From Deltaproteobacteria bacterium (lineage in GTDB: Bacteria > Myxococcota_A > Polyangia > Polyangiales > Polyangiaceae), in NCBI GenBank assembly GCA_003235365.1, contig QJWJ01000098.1, positions 1-57,031 of the forward strand: a DNA stretch of 57,031 nucleotides, read 5' to 3'. Both the position numbers and the translations under genes were made by a program. Numbering within the stretch: the stretch's first letter is position 1; every line of letters begins with the position of its first letter. Under the pieces are notes generated by a model that saw nothing but the letters and a program-made list of their open reading frames with translations, searched no databases and was not told the origin of the DNA. Below are positions 26,109 to 33,585 of this stretch, piece by piece.

Positions 26109-27074
26109 ATGGCTCTCCGAATCAAGTTCGATCCAGCAGAAGACAGCAGCTCGGAGGGGATCCTCGTCGACGTGGGGCGAGTGTCGTTCACCCAGTTCGG
26201 TGAGGGCGACGGGTTTGCGACTCAGAATCCGCTTCCGGCCAAGTTGTCGTTCTCGTGTCGCCTGTTCGAGTCGGGTAGAGCCGATGCGGCTTTCGAGGAG
26301 TCGCCGTTGAACGTGTTGAAGGGGACGCTGCGGCTCGAGGCTGGCGCTGCCGACGGGACGGCGAGCGTGGTCTTCGAATGCGACCCGGAGTCTTTCGACG
26401 AGTGGGCCGAGCAATACGACAAGGCACTCGACGCTCGAGAAGAGCCGTTCTTGGTTCGACCCCGCGAGATTGCGCTGGATCTGGTTCCCGAGCATTTCTC
26501 GGGTCTCGAGCCGCTGCAGGGAACTCAACTTCGGCTTGCGCTCCCCAAACTGGCCGAAGGGAAACGTTATGCGGAGATCGCCGTCGCGCTCGAAATCGAT
26601 GGGCAGCCAGAAGCACCCGCGGCGTCGAACGACGTCCTCGACGTCCCTTTGCTGCGCGTATCCCTCGTAGACGTGCGTCTCTTTCTCTTTGATTCGGAGG
26701 GAGCGCGCCTCCCCGGCGTTCCTTTCCGGTTGACGCTGGATGACACCATCAGATCTGGCGAAAGCGATAGCGCCGGAGTGGTCGAACAGAGCGAGATCCC
26801 CGATTCGTCGGTCTTTCTTCTGGAGTGGGGCAAACCGGAGGAAGGGGCTCCGCAGGGGAGCTTCGCGTTCTGCCGCTACGTACATCTGCTGGATGCCCCG
26901 ACCGGCGACCAGAGCACGTTGCTACGCCTGGACAACTTGGGGTACGTGGTTGGAACGAAGGCGGAGCGGCTATCGGAGTTCGCTGGCGACTACCCCGAGG
27001 ACGTTGCCGACGAGGGGGGGAAGGAACCCGCACTGCTTGCGGTTCACGACGAGGGGCGCCCTACGCGCGCTTGA
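26109..27074 (+). CDS. Beta-sandwich/'NLGY'-module protein of the HET-C operon
   Basis: A 321-residue acidic protein without signal peptide. The first ~170 residues form an unrecognised beta-rich region. Residues 180-290 match a Cna-B/transthyretin-like sandwich: VRLFLFDSEGARLPGVPFRL, a Gly/Ser turn, then SAGVVEQSEIPDS. It is followed by STLLRLDNLGYVVGTKAERL, a peptidoglycan-binding-like helix that recurs in proteins encoded beside type VI tip proteins and effectors. It starts 22 bp after the lipoprotein gene. The arrangement suggests an adaptor or cargo-binding protein for the large HET-C protein; this is inferred from neighbours and motif type. Confidence 0.75.
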   Translation: MALRIKFDPAEDSSSEGILVDVGRVSFTQFGEGDGFATQNPLPAKLSFSCRLFESGRADAAFEESPLNVLKGTLRLEAGAADGTASVVFECDPESFDEWAEQYDKALDAREEPFLVRPREIALDLVPEHFSGLEPLQGTQLRLALPKLAEGKRYAEIAVALEIDGQPEAPAASNDVLDVPLLRVSLVDVRLFLFDSEGARLPGVPFRLTLDDTIRSGESDSAGVVEQSEIPDSSVFLLEWGKPEEGAPQGSFAFCRYVHLLDAPTGDQSTLLRLDNLGYVVGTKAERLSEFAGDYPEDVADEGGKEPALLAVHDEGRPTRA

Positions 27075-27152
27075 AGGCGATATGCGCAACCGTGGCGCGA
27101 GAGTCAGCCGTGCGCCGCACCGGCGCTTCGTCGCAGCCAACGAGGATTGAAC

Positions 27153-28148
27153 ATGGGAGACACCAGCACAGCAAAGAAGACGTCCGTTGGACACCCCGTC
27201 GGTCCCCGGGAACGCATCCTCGTGCCCGAATTGAGTACCGCTGAGCAGAAGGTTCACTTCAAGACGTTCTACAACGGAATCTTTCAATGGTCGAAGCAGT
27301 GGGCCAACGACAAGCCGACGTCGAAGCCAATCCCGTTCGTTTATCGCAAGCGCCATACCGTCCCTCACGTGCCACTCGACAAGAGCCACAAGATTGCGAC
27401 GCTGAAGAAGTGTATCGAGGGCACCCTCGACGCATACCGGGTTGCAGTCGCGGACTTCAAGGCTGACAAGTCGGTTGGGAGTGAACGAGTCATTCATCAG
27501 TCGCTGGGGCATGGGGTCAGCGATGACGAAAGCAAGACGTCAGTTGCCGACTTTGGTGCCCAACTGGGTAAGTTCAAGCAACACGAGTTTCAAATCAGCA
27601 GTCACACGTTCTTCATCTATCGAGCGATTCGGGACGCGAACGACTTCGCAGTGGTGATCGTCGATGACAAGCAAAAGCCCCTCAGCGACAAGACCAAAGC
27701 TCAGGCGCTACTCTGTTTCGACGGGTTGTGTGAGATCCGCAACATCTGCAAAGGTGTGGTCAATCGCATTCGTCTGGTCACGTGCAGAGTTGGATCGGAC
27801 AAGGAGTTCTTCGAGCAACTCACCTGGGTTCTGGGGAAACCGAGAAAGGGAGAGCCCAAAACGACTCGCATCATCGTCGAGGCATACCAACGCGTCGTCG
27901 AGGCGAGTCAGGTGAACGCTGCGTCACCATTCCGCATCGGTCTCATCGAGGTGAAAGGACAACCCGCGGTGTTCGCGAGTGACGCAGAGACCGAACTGCC
28001 GAGAAAATTCCTTTCGAGAGGCGACCCAGACCTGCTGGTCCCACCGGATCCCGCAGACCCGCTGCCTCCGACGCCCAGCGTTGCGCTCAAATTGGGTGAG
28101 TGCCGCAGCGTCTCACACTTGATCCCGCCAGCGGTGCTGAAGAAATGA
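27153..28148 (+). CDS. Unrecognised protein of the HET-C operon
   Basis: A 331-residue soluble protein that I cannot assign to a family. It has a Lys-rich N-terminal half (HFKTFYNGIFQWSKQWAND, FVYRKRHTVPHVPLDKSHK) with few low-complexity stretches, a middle segment LLCFDGLCEIRNICKGVVNRIRLVTC with several Cys, and a Pro-rich region near the end. Its Lys, Asn, Phe and Tyr content is higher than in the neighbours, hinting at different ancestry. The ATG at 27153 has GAGGA seven bases upstream; a TTG six bases before is less likely. Its stop overlaps the next start by four bases. Confidence 0.75.
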   Translation: MGDTSTAKKTSVGHPVGPRERILVPELSTAEQKVHFKTFYNGIFQWSKQWANDKPTSKPIPFVYRKRHTVPHVPLDKSHKIATLKKCIEGTLDAYRVAVADFKADKSVGSERVIHQSLGHGVSDDESKTSVADFGAQLGKFKQHEFQISSHTFFIYRAIRDANDFAVVIVDDKQKPLSDKTKAQALLCFDGLCEIRNICKGVVNRIRLVTCRVGSDKEFFEQLTWVLGKPRKGEPKTTRIIVEAYQRVVEASQVNAASPFRIGLIEVKGQPAVFASDAETELPRKFLSRGDPDLLVPPDPADPLPPTPSVALKLGECRSVSHLIPPAVLKK

Positions 28149-30772
28149 GCCCGCTGCGCACCGGCGCTTGCGGTGGCTTGTACGTTGGGGGCGTGGCGCT
28201 GATGGTGGCCTGCGGTGCGTCACCGTCTCACGCTCCCGACACGCCAGTGTTGTCCAGCGTGCCATCGGTCGTCGCCTCGACGACCGCGCCAGGGGCACGT
28301 CAGCGAGCCGCGCTCGCGGCAGAGGCGGACGGTCGGTTTGCGGCAGCCCAGTCGGAGCTGGAACGTGCCGCGGGGACTGGGGATTTGAACTGGGCCGGCT
28401 GGGTCAACCTGGCGCGTGTGCAGTCGCTGCGTGGTCGGAGCGAACAGGCGGCTCGAACCGCGGTCGTGGCGCGAACACGCTTTGCGCGCGAGACTGGCTC
28501 GGATCCGCGAGTGGTGCGGCGAGAACCTCTCCACGGCGTCACTGACGTCGAGTGGTTGGGCGCGGACTGGCTAGCGCTCGTCGATGGAGTGCGTCCCCGA
28601 ATATCGATCTACAGTCGTGGTCAACGCCGTATCGTTGCAGAGCTCGATTTGCGCCAGGCGGGACAAGCCGTGCGCGACCCACGGGTGTCTGCGTCGAGGG
28701 TCGTGGGTTATCTCGGCGAGGGGCGCGACCTGAAGTTGCTCGATCTGGCGACCATGGTGGTTCGGTCCGTCGCTACGTCGCGGCCAGTCGTTTGGTATGA
28801 CTTGTCACCAAACGCCGACTGGATCGGCGTGTACGAAGCGTGGGGCGCTTCCGTGCAATCGCTGCCCGCGGGCCCCGACTCCGCACTGAGTTTGCTGGGC
28901 GCTGCAGGGGCGAGCCTCGATGAGCCGCGGTGCCGGCCAAGTCGCGATACCGGGCCTACGTCGGACCAGCTGGATGCGACACGGCCGGTACAGTTGACGG
29001 ACGCTGGCGGCAAGCCCGTGGTCGATGCACCGTTTCGGGCAACGACGGGCGCGCAGACCCATGACGGTAGCTCGGATGCTGCGGGTTGGGTTCACTTGCC
29101 ACGGGGTGCGGACTACGTCGTCCGTTACGGTGCCTCTCCCTACGACCCCGCTGATTTGTCGGCCCCTTCGGCGTACGACTACCTGACGGAGGTCTCCACT
29201 CGCGACGAGGGACCCGGTGAGTGCTACAATACCCGGCACGCCTCCCAACCCGTATTTCTCCCGGATTCGAGCGGCGTGCTCTTGTTGGGTGAACGGGCGA
29301 CGAGAATGTACACCTTGCCTGATGGCAAACTGACCCACGCGTGGGCCAAGTCGGTTCGCACATCTTACGGTGTTTCCCGAGACTCGAAACAGTTTCTGTT
29401 CGCGGCAGAGCCGTACGATCCGGGACGATTGCATCGGTTCGACCTCGACAGTGGCTCTTCACGTGCGCTCGTCGCTTTGGACGCACTCGGCGCGGGATGG
29501 GTGGGTGACCGCATTGCGGTCGCTACGTCGAAGACGCTCAGCCTGTGGGATCGGGACATGACACGTACGACCTGGTCTGCGGATTTCGTCGAACGCGCCG
29601 AGTTCGATACCAAGGTCGAGGGCAGTCCCGATGCTGCCGCCGTTGTGGTTCACAGCGGACACCGCTCATCCGTGCACGACGCTCGCATGGGGCGCGTCGA
29701 ATCGGTTCTTGACGACGCGCCGCAGCCAGGTGTGCGCTCCTCGTTCGCTCTCGACGACCATCTGACGTTGTGTGGCCTGTATTGGTGTCGCTGGGTGGAT
29801 CTCGAAAACGGCGTGACGAGTGACGCCGTGCGGTTGCCACAGCCGATGGCGTCGGATGCCGAGCGGGGCGTGCGTCGAGTGCACAGTGCGTCGCCGAGTG
29901 GGATGCGCTGGGCAGTCAGCGCTGAGCCCGGATCTAGCGATTCAGGCGCCGCAGTGGTCGTTCCCCCTGCGATGCAGTCGGTGCATTGGTTGGACGAAAA
30001 CGGAGGGCTGGCGGTCCGTGAAGCTGACGGCACGTTGTGCCGTTGGAAGGTGAATGAGCGGCGTCCCGCGGAGATGGTCGTCACACCGACTGCCGTTGCT
30101 GGCGTCGAGTTGCTCGGGCTCAGCGCGACGGGTCACGCGGCCCTGATACGCCGAGAGGGGCAACGGCTCGAGGTGTTGAATGCCGATACGCTGCGCGTCC
30201 GCCTGCAGCTGGGGCTACCTCCCGGTGAGCAATCCTGGGCGCTGCTCACTCGCGACGGAAGCCGTGTGATCCTGGGGGCTTGGGAGTCGAATGAGGTCAG
30301 CGTCGTGGAGGTCGCCAACGGCCAACGCACGACGAAGGCAATCCGCGGTGCGGACTACCTCGTGGGTCATTCCGCAGTCAGCGATGTCGAGGGCCGTGTG
30401 CTGTACGTCGGTGAGGGGGGCGGGCGGGTTCGTGTCGTGGATTGGTCTGCTGGGCACGTCGTCTACCAGCGCCTGGTCGCCGCCGAATTGCGGACGGCCG
30501 CCGAGCTCTCTCCGGACGGGCACACAGTGGCGCTCGCACTCGTGGACGCGAGTGGTGAACTGTTGGGGGGGCAGCGGTTGGAGATCGTCGATCTGGCGAC
30601 GCGCCGGGTGAAGGAGTCGTACGCGCTGCTCGATGGGCCTCGGTCGGAAGCGGCTTTGCACGTCGACGACGCGTTGCGGTGGCGCTTCGCCGGTGCAGAA
30701 GCCGACCAGCTGCGTCGGCAGTACTTCTGCCGCTTCGGAAGGCTGCTCGCGCCGTTCGAGCTGTGTCGCTGA
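28145..30772 (+). CDS. Lipoprotein with WD40/YVTN-like propeller repeats
   Basis: An 875-residue exported protein. The signal peptide ends in GVALMVACGAS, a lipobox. After a TPR-like helical region (AAQSELERAAGTGDLNWAGW) the rest is built of irregular beta-propeller blades, for example WLGADWLALVDG, VFLPDSSGVLLLGERA, SRDSKQFLFAAEPYD, LLTRDGSRVILGAWE and LSPDGHTVALALVD. A Cna-B-like insert (PVQLTDAGGKPVVDAPF) lies near 290. Its ATG overlaps the preceding stop (ATGA), so it belongs to the HET-C operon. Propeller lipoproteins usually act as binding scaffolds at the envelope; here it may recognise or hold the effector. Function is inferred. Confidence 0.82.
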   Translation: MSPLRTGACGGLYVGGVALMVACGASPSHAPDTPVLSSVPSVVASTTAPGARQRAALAAEADGRFAAAQSELERAAGTGDLNWAGWVNLARVQSLRGRSEQAARTAVVARTRFARETGSDPRVVRREPLHGVTDVEWLGADWLALVDGVRPRISIYSRGQRRIVAELDLRQAGQAVRDPRVSASRVVGYLGEGRDLKLLDLATMVVRSVATSRPVVWYDLSPNADWIGVYEAWGASVQSLPAGPDSALSLLGAAGASLDEPRCRPSRDTGPTSDQLDATRPVQLTDAGGKPVVDAPFRATTGAQTHDGSSDAAGWVHLPRGADYVVRYGASPYDPADLSAPSAYDYLTEVSTRDEGPGECYNTRHASQPVFLPDSSGVLLLGERATRMYTLPDGKLTHAWAKSVRTSYGVSRDSKQFLFAAEPYDPGRLHRFDLDSGSSRALVALDALGAGWVGDRIAVATSKTLSLWDRDMTRTTWSADFVERAEFDTKVEGSPDAAAVVVHSGHRSSVHDARMGRVESVLDDAPQPGVRSSFALDDHLTLCGLYWCRWVDLENGVTSDAVRLPQPMASDAERGVRRVHSASPSGMRWAVSAEPGSSDSGAAVVVPPAMQSVHWLDENGGLAVREADGTLCRWKVNERRPAEMVVTPTAVAGVELLGLSATGHAALIRREGQRLEVLNADTLRVRLQLGLPPGEQSWALLTRDGSRVILGAWESNEVSVVEVANGQRTTKAIRGADYLVGHSAVSDVEGRVLYVGEGGGRVRVVDWSAGHVVYQRLVAAELRTAAELSPDGHTVALALVDASGELLGGQRLEIVDLATRRVKESYALLDGPRSEAALHVDDALRWRFAGAEADQLRRQYFCRFGRLLAPFELCR

Positions 30773-31053
30773 AGAGCCCGAGATTCGGCCGGGGCGTCCG
30801 CCGCACACGCGACGCGCTGGCCTCGGTGCAGCACGGCCCAGCCGTTTGCGGGCAGGGAGTCGGTCCGGTGAGGGGGACCGTTGCCGCGATGTGGAATTCC
30901 GTGCGCGCTCGACGTCGCCATGCGTTGTCATCGACGTCCGGAGGTGGCATCACTCGGGCACGCCGTCGCGGCAATCGGCTCGAATGCAGCGACGAATCGG
31001 ATACCTAGAGCACCGAGTCGCGAGCAAACGATGCCGAACGTCGTCCCCCCCCA

Positions 31054-31770
31054 GTGCCCTTCCCCCTGCTGGGGCGTTGGTTCGGGGTGCGTTTGCGTGT
31101 TGGCGAGCTGACCGGTGCTGTTGTCGCCTCGCGCGGAGAGTTGCCTTTGGAAAATCTCAGTTTTGGAGCTCGGTTTTGGCTCGCGATCGTCTTGCCTTTC
31201 AAAGTGCTGTTCGACGGCCGGTTCGCTGCGGCGATTGCACGCGCCCAGGGTACCCTGGCATTGCCCGGAGTGGCGCCTCAGCCGTCACGGGCATCCGAAC
31301 CGCCGGCGTCCGAAACCGCCCTTCGAGATGACGCCAATCCGGCTGAGGCTGAGCCGGACGCGGTCGTTGCCATCGAACCCGAGGTGGACCCGACCGCTGC
31401 GCTCCAGTTGTTGGCCATTCTGCAGCGAGAAGGGCGGTTCATCGATTTCGTGCAAGAGGACATGAGCGGCTTCGGCGATGCCGAAATCGGCGCGGCTGCG
31501 CGCGTCGTACAGGAAGGCTGCAAACGCGGACTCGCCGAATATCTCGACATCACGTCGGTTCGAACCGAGGCTGAGGGCGCGGCGGTGACGTTGGACCCAG
31601 GTTACGACGCTCATGCCACGCGCATCACCGGAAACCTCGGCGGGCAACCTCCCTACGTTGGCGTTTTGGCGCACCACGGCTGGCGCGTGACTCGCATCGC
31701 GTTGCCGCGGCTATCCGATGGTCACGACCCGCACATCGTCGCGCCCGCGGAAGTCGAAGTGGGGGCCTGA
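31054..31770 (+). CDS. DUF2760-family protein linked to Hsp70
   Basis: A 238-residue protein of the DUF2760 family, recognised by FWLAIVLPFKVLFDGRFA near the start (a hydrophobic, possibly membrane-associated helix), a variable linker, and the conserved C-terminal block LLAILQREGRFIDFVQEDMSGFGDAEIGAAARVVQEGC followed by VAPAEVEVGA. Its biochemical role is unknown. Genes of this family are commonly followed by atypical Hsp70 genes, exactly as here: its stop shares a base with the next start. The GTG at 31054 is the best start; 281 bp separate it from the previous operon, and I see no gene in that gap. Confidence 0.88.
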   Translation: MPFPLLGRWFGVRLRVGELTGAVVASRGELPLENLSFGARFWLAIVLPFKVLFDGRFAAAIARAQGTLALPGVAPQPSRASEPPASETALRDDANPAEAEPDAVVAIEPEVDPTAALQLLAILQREGRFIDFVQEDMSGFGDAEIGAAARVVQEGCKRGLAEYLDITSVRTEAEGAAVTLDPGYDAHATRITGNLGGQPPYVGVLAHHGWRVTRIALPRLSDGHDPHIVAPAEVEVGA

Positions 31771-33584
31771 TGACAGCCGTCGCTGAATACGCCATCGGTA
31801 TCGATCTCGGGACGACGCACTGCGCGCTCTCCTCGATTGCGGCAGGTCAGCCGTCTGACGACGCAGTACCCGAGCCGTTTCCGGTCCTGCAGGTGATCGC
31901 CGCGGGCGAAACGAGTCCGCAGCTGCTGTTGCCATCGTTCGTCTACATGCCTGCGGAAGGTGAATTCCCCCAGGGCGCCCTCGCTCTGCCGTGGGCTGAA
32001 GAGCAGCAGCAGGTCGTCGGAAGCTTCGCGCGGAGCAAGGGTGCGACGACCCCGTCCCGATTGGTCAGTTCGGCCAAGAGTTGGTTGTCGCACTCCAAGC
32101 TCGATCGGCACGCGGCGATTCTGCCTTGGGGCGCTCCCGACGGCGTCGCCAAGATTTCACCCGTCCAGGCTTCTGCTGACTACCTCAGGCACCTGCGCCA
32201 GGCCTGGGACGCTGCGCACCCTCGGGCGGTCCTGGCTCGACAGGACGTGGTGCTGACCGTGCCCGCGTCGTTCGACGCCGTTGCCCGGGAGCTCACGCTC
32301 GAAGCTGCATCACTGGCGGGGTTTGCCCATCCCCCTCGCTTGCTCGAAGAGCCCCAAGCGGCAATGTACGATTGGGTCGCGCAAAGTCGCGGAGCCTGGC
32401 GGGAACAGGTCGAGGTCGGCGACCGCATTCTGGTCGTGGACATCGGTGGTGGTACCACCGACTTTTCGCTGATATCCGTTTCGCAGAGCGATGGATCGCT
32501 CGAGCTCGAACGGATCGCCGTCGGCAATCACATCCTGCTCGGCGGAGACAACATGGACCTGGCACTGGCTTACACGGTCCGTGCCGGTCTCGAGTCCCAA
32601 GGCAAGAAGCTCGACGATTGGCAGATGGTGGCTTTGACGCACGCTTGCCGAGCTGCCAAAGAACGATTGCTTTCCGAAGAGGCCCCTGCGGCTTGCCCGC
32701 TCGTGATCCCCGGACGAAGTAGCCGCCTGATTGGTGGCAGTATCAGCGCCGAGCTCACGGCAGAACAACTGGGCAGTGTCTTGCTCGAAGGGTTCTTTCC
32801 TCGTGTGCCTGTCGACGCGCGCCCTGCGCTTCCGCCGCGTGCGGGGCTGACTACGATTGGCTTGCCATACGCTAGCGATGCAGGGATAACGCGCCACTTG
32901 GCGGCGTTCCTGCGGCGCGCCACTTCCGCTGGGCAGGGGCAAGCTGAGCCGCCGAGCGAGAGCTTCCCCACGAAGGTGCTCTTCAACGGCGGCGTCACGC
33001 GCTCTGCGGTAGTGCGTGACCGATTGCTCGAGGTGTTGGCGTCTTGGGCTGAGGCGTCGGGCAACGAGGCGCCACAGGCACTCGGTGGTACGGACGCAGA
33101 GCTCGCGGTGAGTCGCGGCGCAGCGTACTACGCAAAGGCCGTACGTGACGGGGGCCTGCTGCGCATTCGCAGCGCTACGGTGCAGAGCCACTACATCGGC
33201 ATTCAACGGGCGGAACTGGCCGTCCCTGGGCTTCCTCCGCGGATCGATGCGGTGTGTGTGGCACCTCGTGGGCTGGAAGAGGGCTCGGAGGTGACGTTGG
33301 AACAGACGTTCGGTTTGGTATTGGGTGAACCCGTCTCGTTCCGCTTCTTCGCGTCCGCGACCCGCACTGACGACTCGCTGGGGGCGACGGTGGATCCCGC
33401 GGAGCTGACCGAACTCGCCCCGCTCGAAACGACGCTCGACTCGGACGAGCTGGGCAGTGACGACGAGATCGTGGAGGTACGTCTTCAGGCTCGGCTGTCC
33501 GAGATCGGAACGTTGGAAATAGCCGCCGTGGACGTCGCCAGCGAACGTCGCTGGAAGCTCAGCTTCAACGTTCGAGTGGATTGA
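31770..33584 (+). CDS. Atypical Hsp70-family chaperone (first of two)
   Basis: A 604-residue Hsp70-like ATPase. The actin-type nucleotide-binding motifs are present: AIGIDLGTTHCAL (phosphate 1), LVVDIGGGTTDFSL (phosphate 2) and LFNGGVTRSAVVRDRL (adenosine). The substrate domain is short and diverged from DnaK, with no EEVD-like tail. It is not the housekeeping dnaK, and no grpE or dnaJ is near. It starts one base within the DUF2760 stop and is followed after one base by a second, longer Hsp70, so the three form a single operon. The client is unknown; the DUF2760 protein may be the co-chaperone. Confidence 0.93.
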   Translation: MTAVAEYAIGIDLGTTHCALSSIAAGQPSDDAVPEPFPVLQVIAAGETSPQLLLPSFVYMPAEGEFPQGALALPWAEEQQQVVGSFARSKGATTPSRLVSSAKSWLSHSKLDRHAAILPWGAPDGVAKISPVQASADYLRHLRQAWDAAHPRAVLARQDVVLTVPASFDAVARELTLEAASLAGFAHPPRLLEEPQAAMYDWVAQSRGAWREQVEVGDRILVVDIGGGTTDFSLISVSQSDGSLELERIAVGNHILLGGDNMDLALAYTVRAGLESQGKKLDDWQMVALTHACRAAKERLLSEEAPAACPLVIPGRSSRLIGGSISAELTAEQLGSVLLEGFFPRVPVDARPALPPRAGLTTIGLPYASDAGITRHLAAFLRRATSAGQGQAEPPSESFPTKVLFNGGVTRSAVVRDRLLEVLASWAEASGNEAPQALGGTDAELAVSRGAAYYAKAVRDGGLLRIRSATVQSHYIGIQRAELAVPGLPPRIDAVCVAPRGLEEGSEVTLEQTFGLVLGEPVSFRFFASATRTDDSLGATVDPAELTELAPLETTLDSDELGSDDEIVEVRLQARLSEIGTLEIAAVDVASERRWKLSFNVRVD

Positions 33585-33585
33585 C

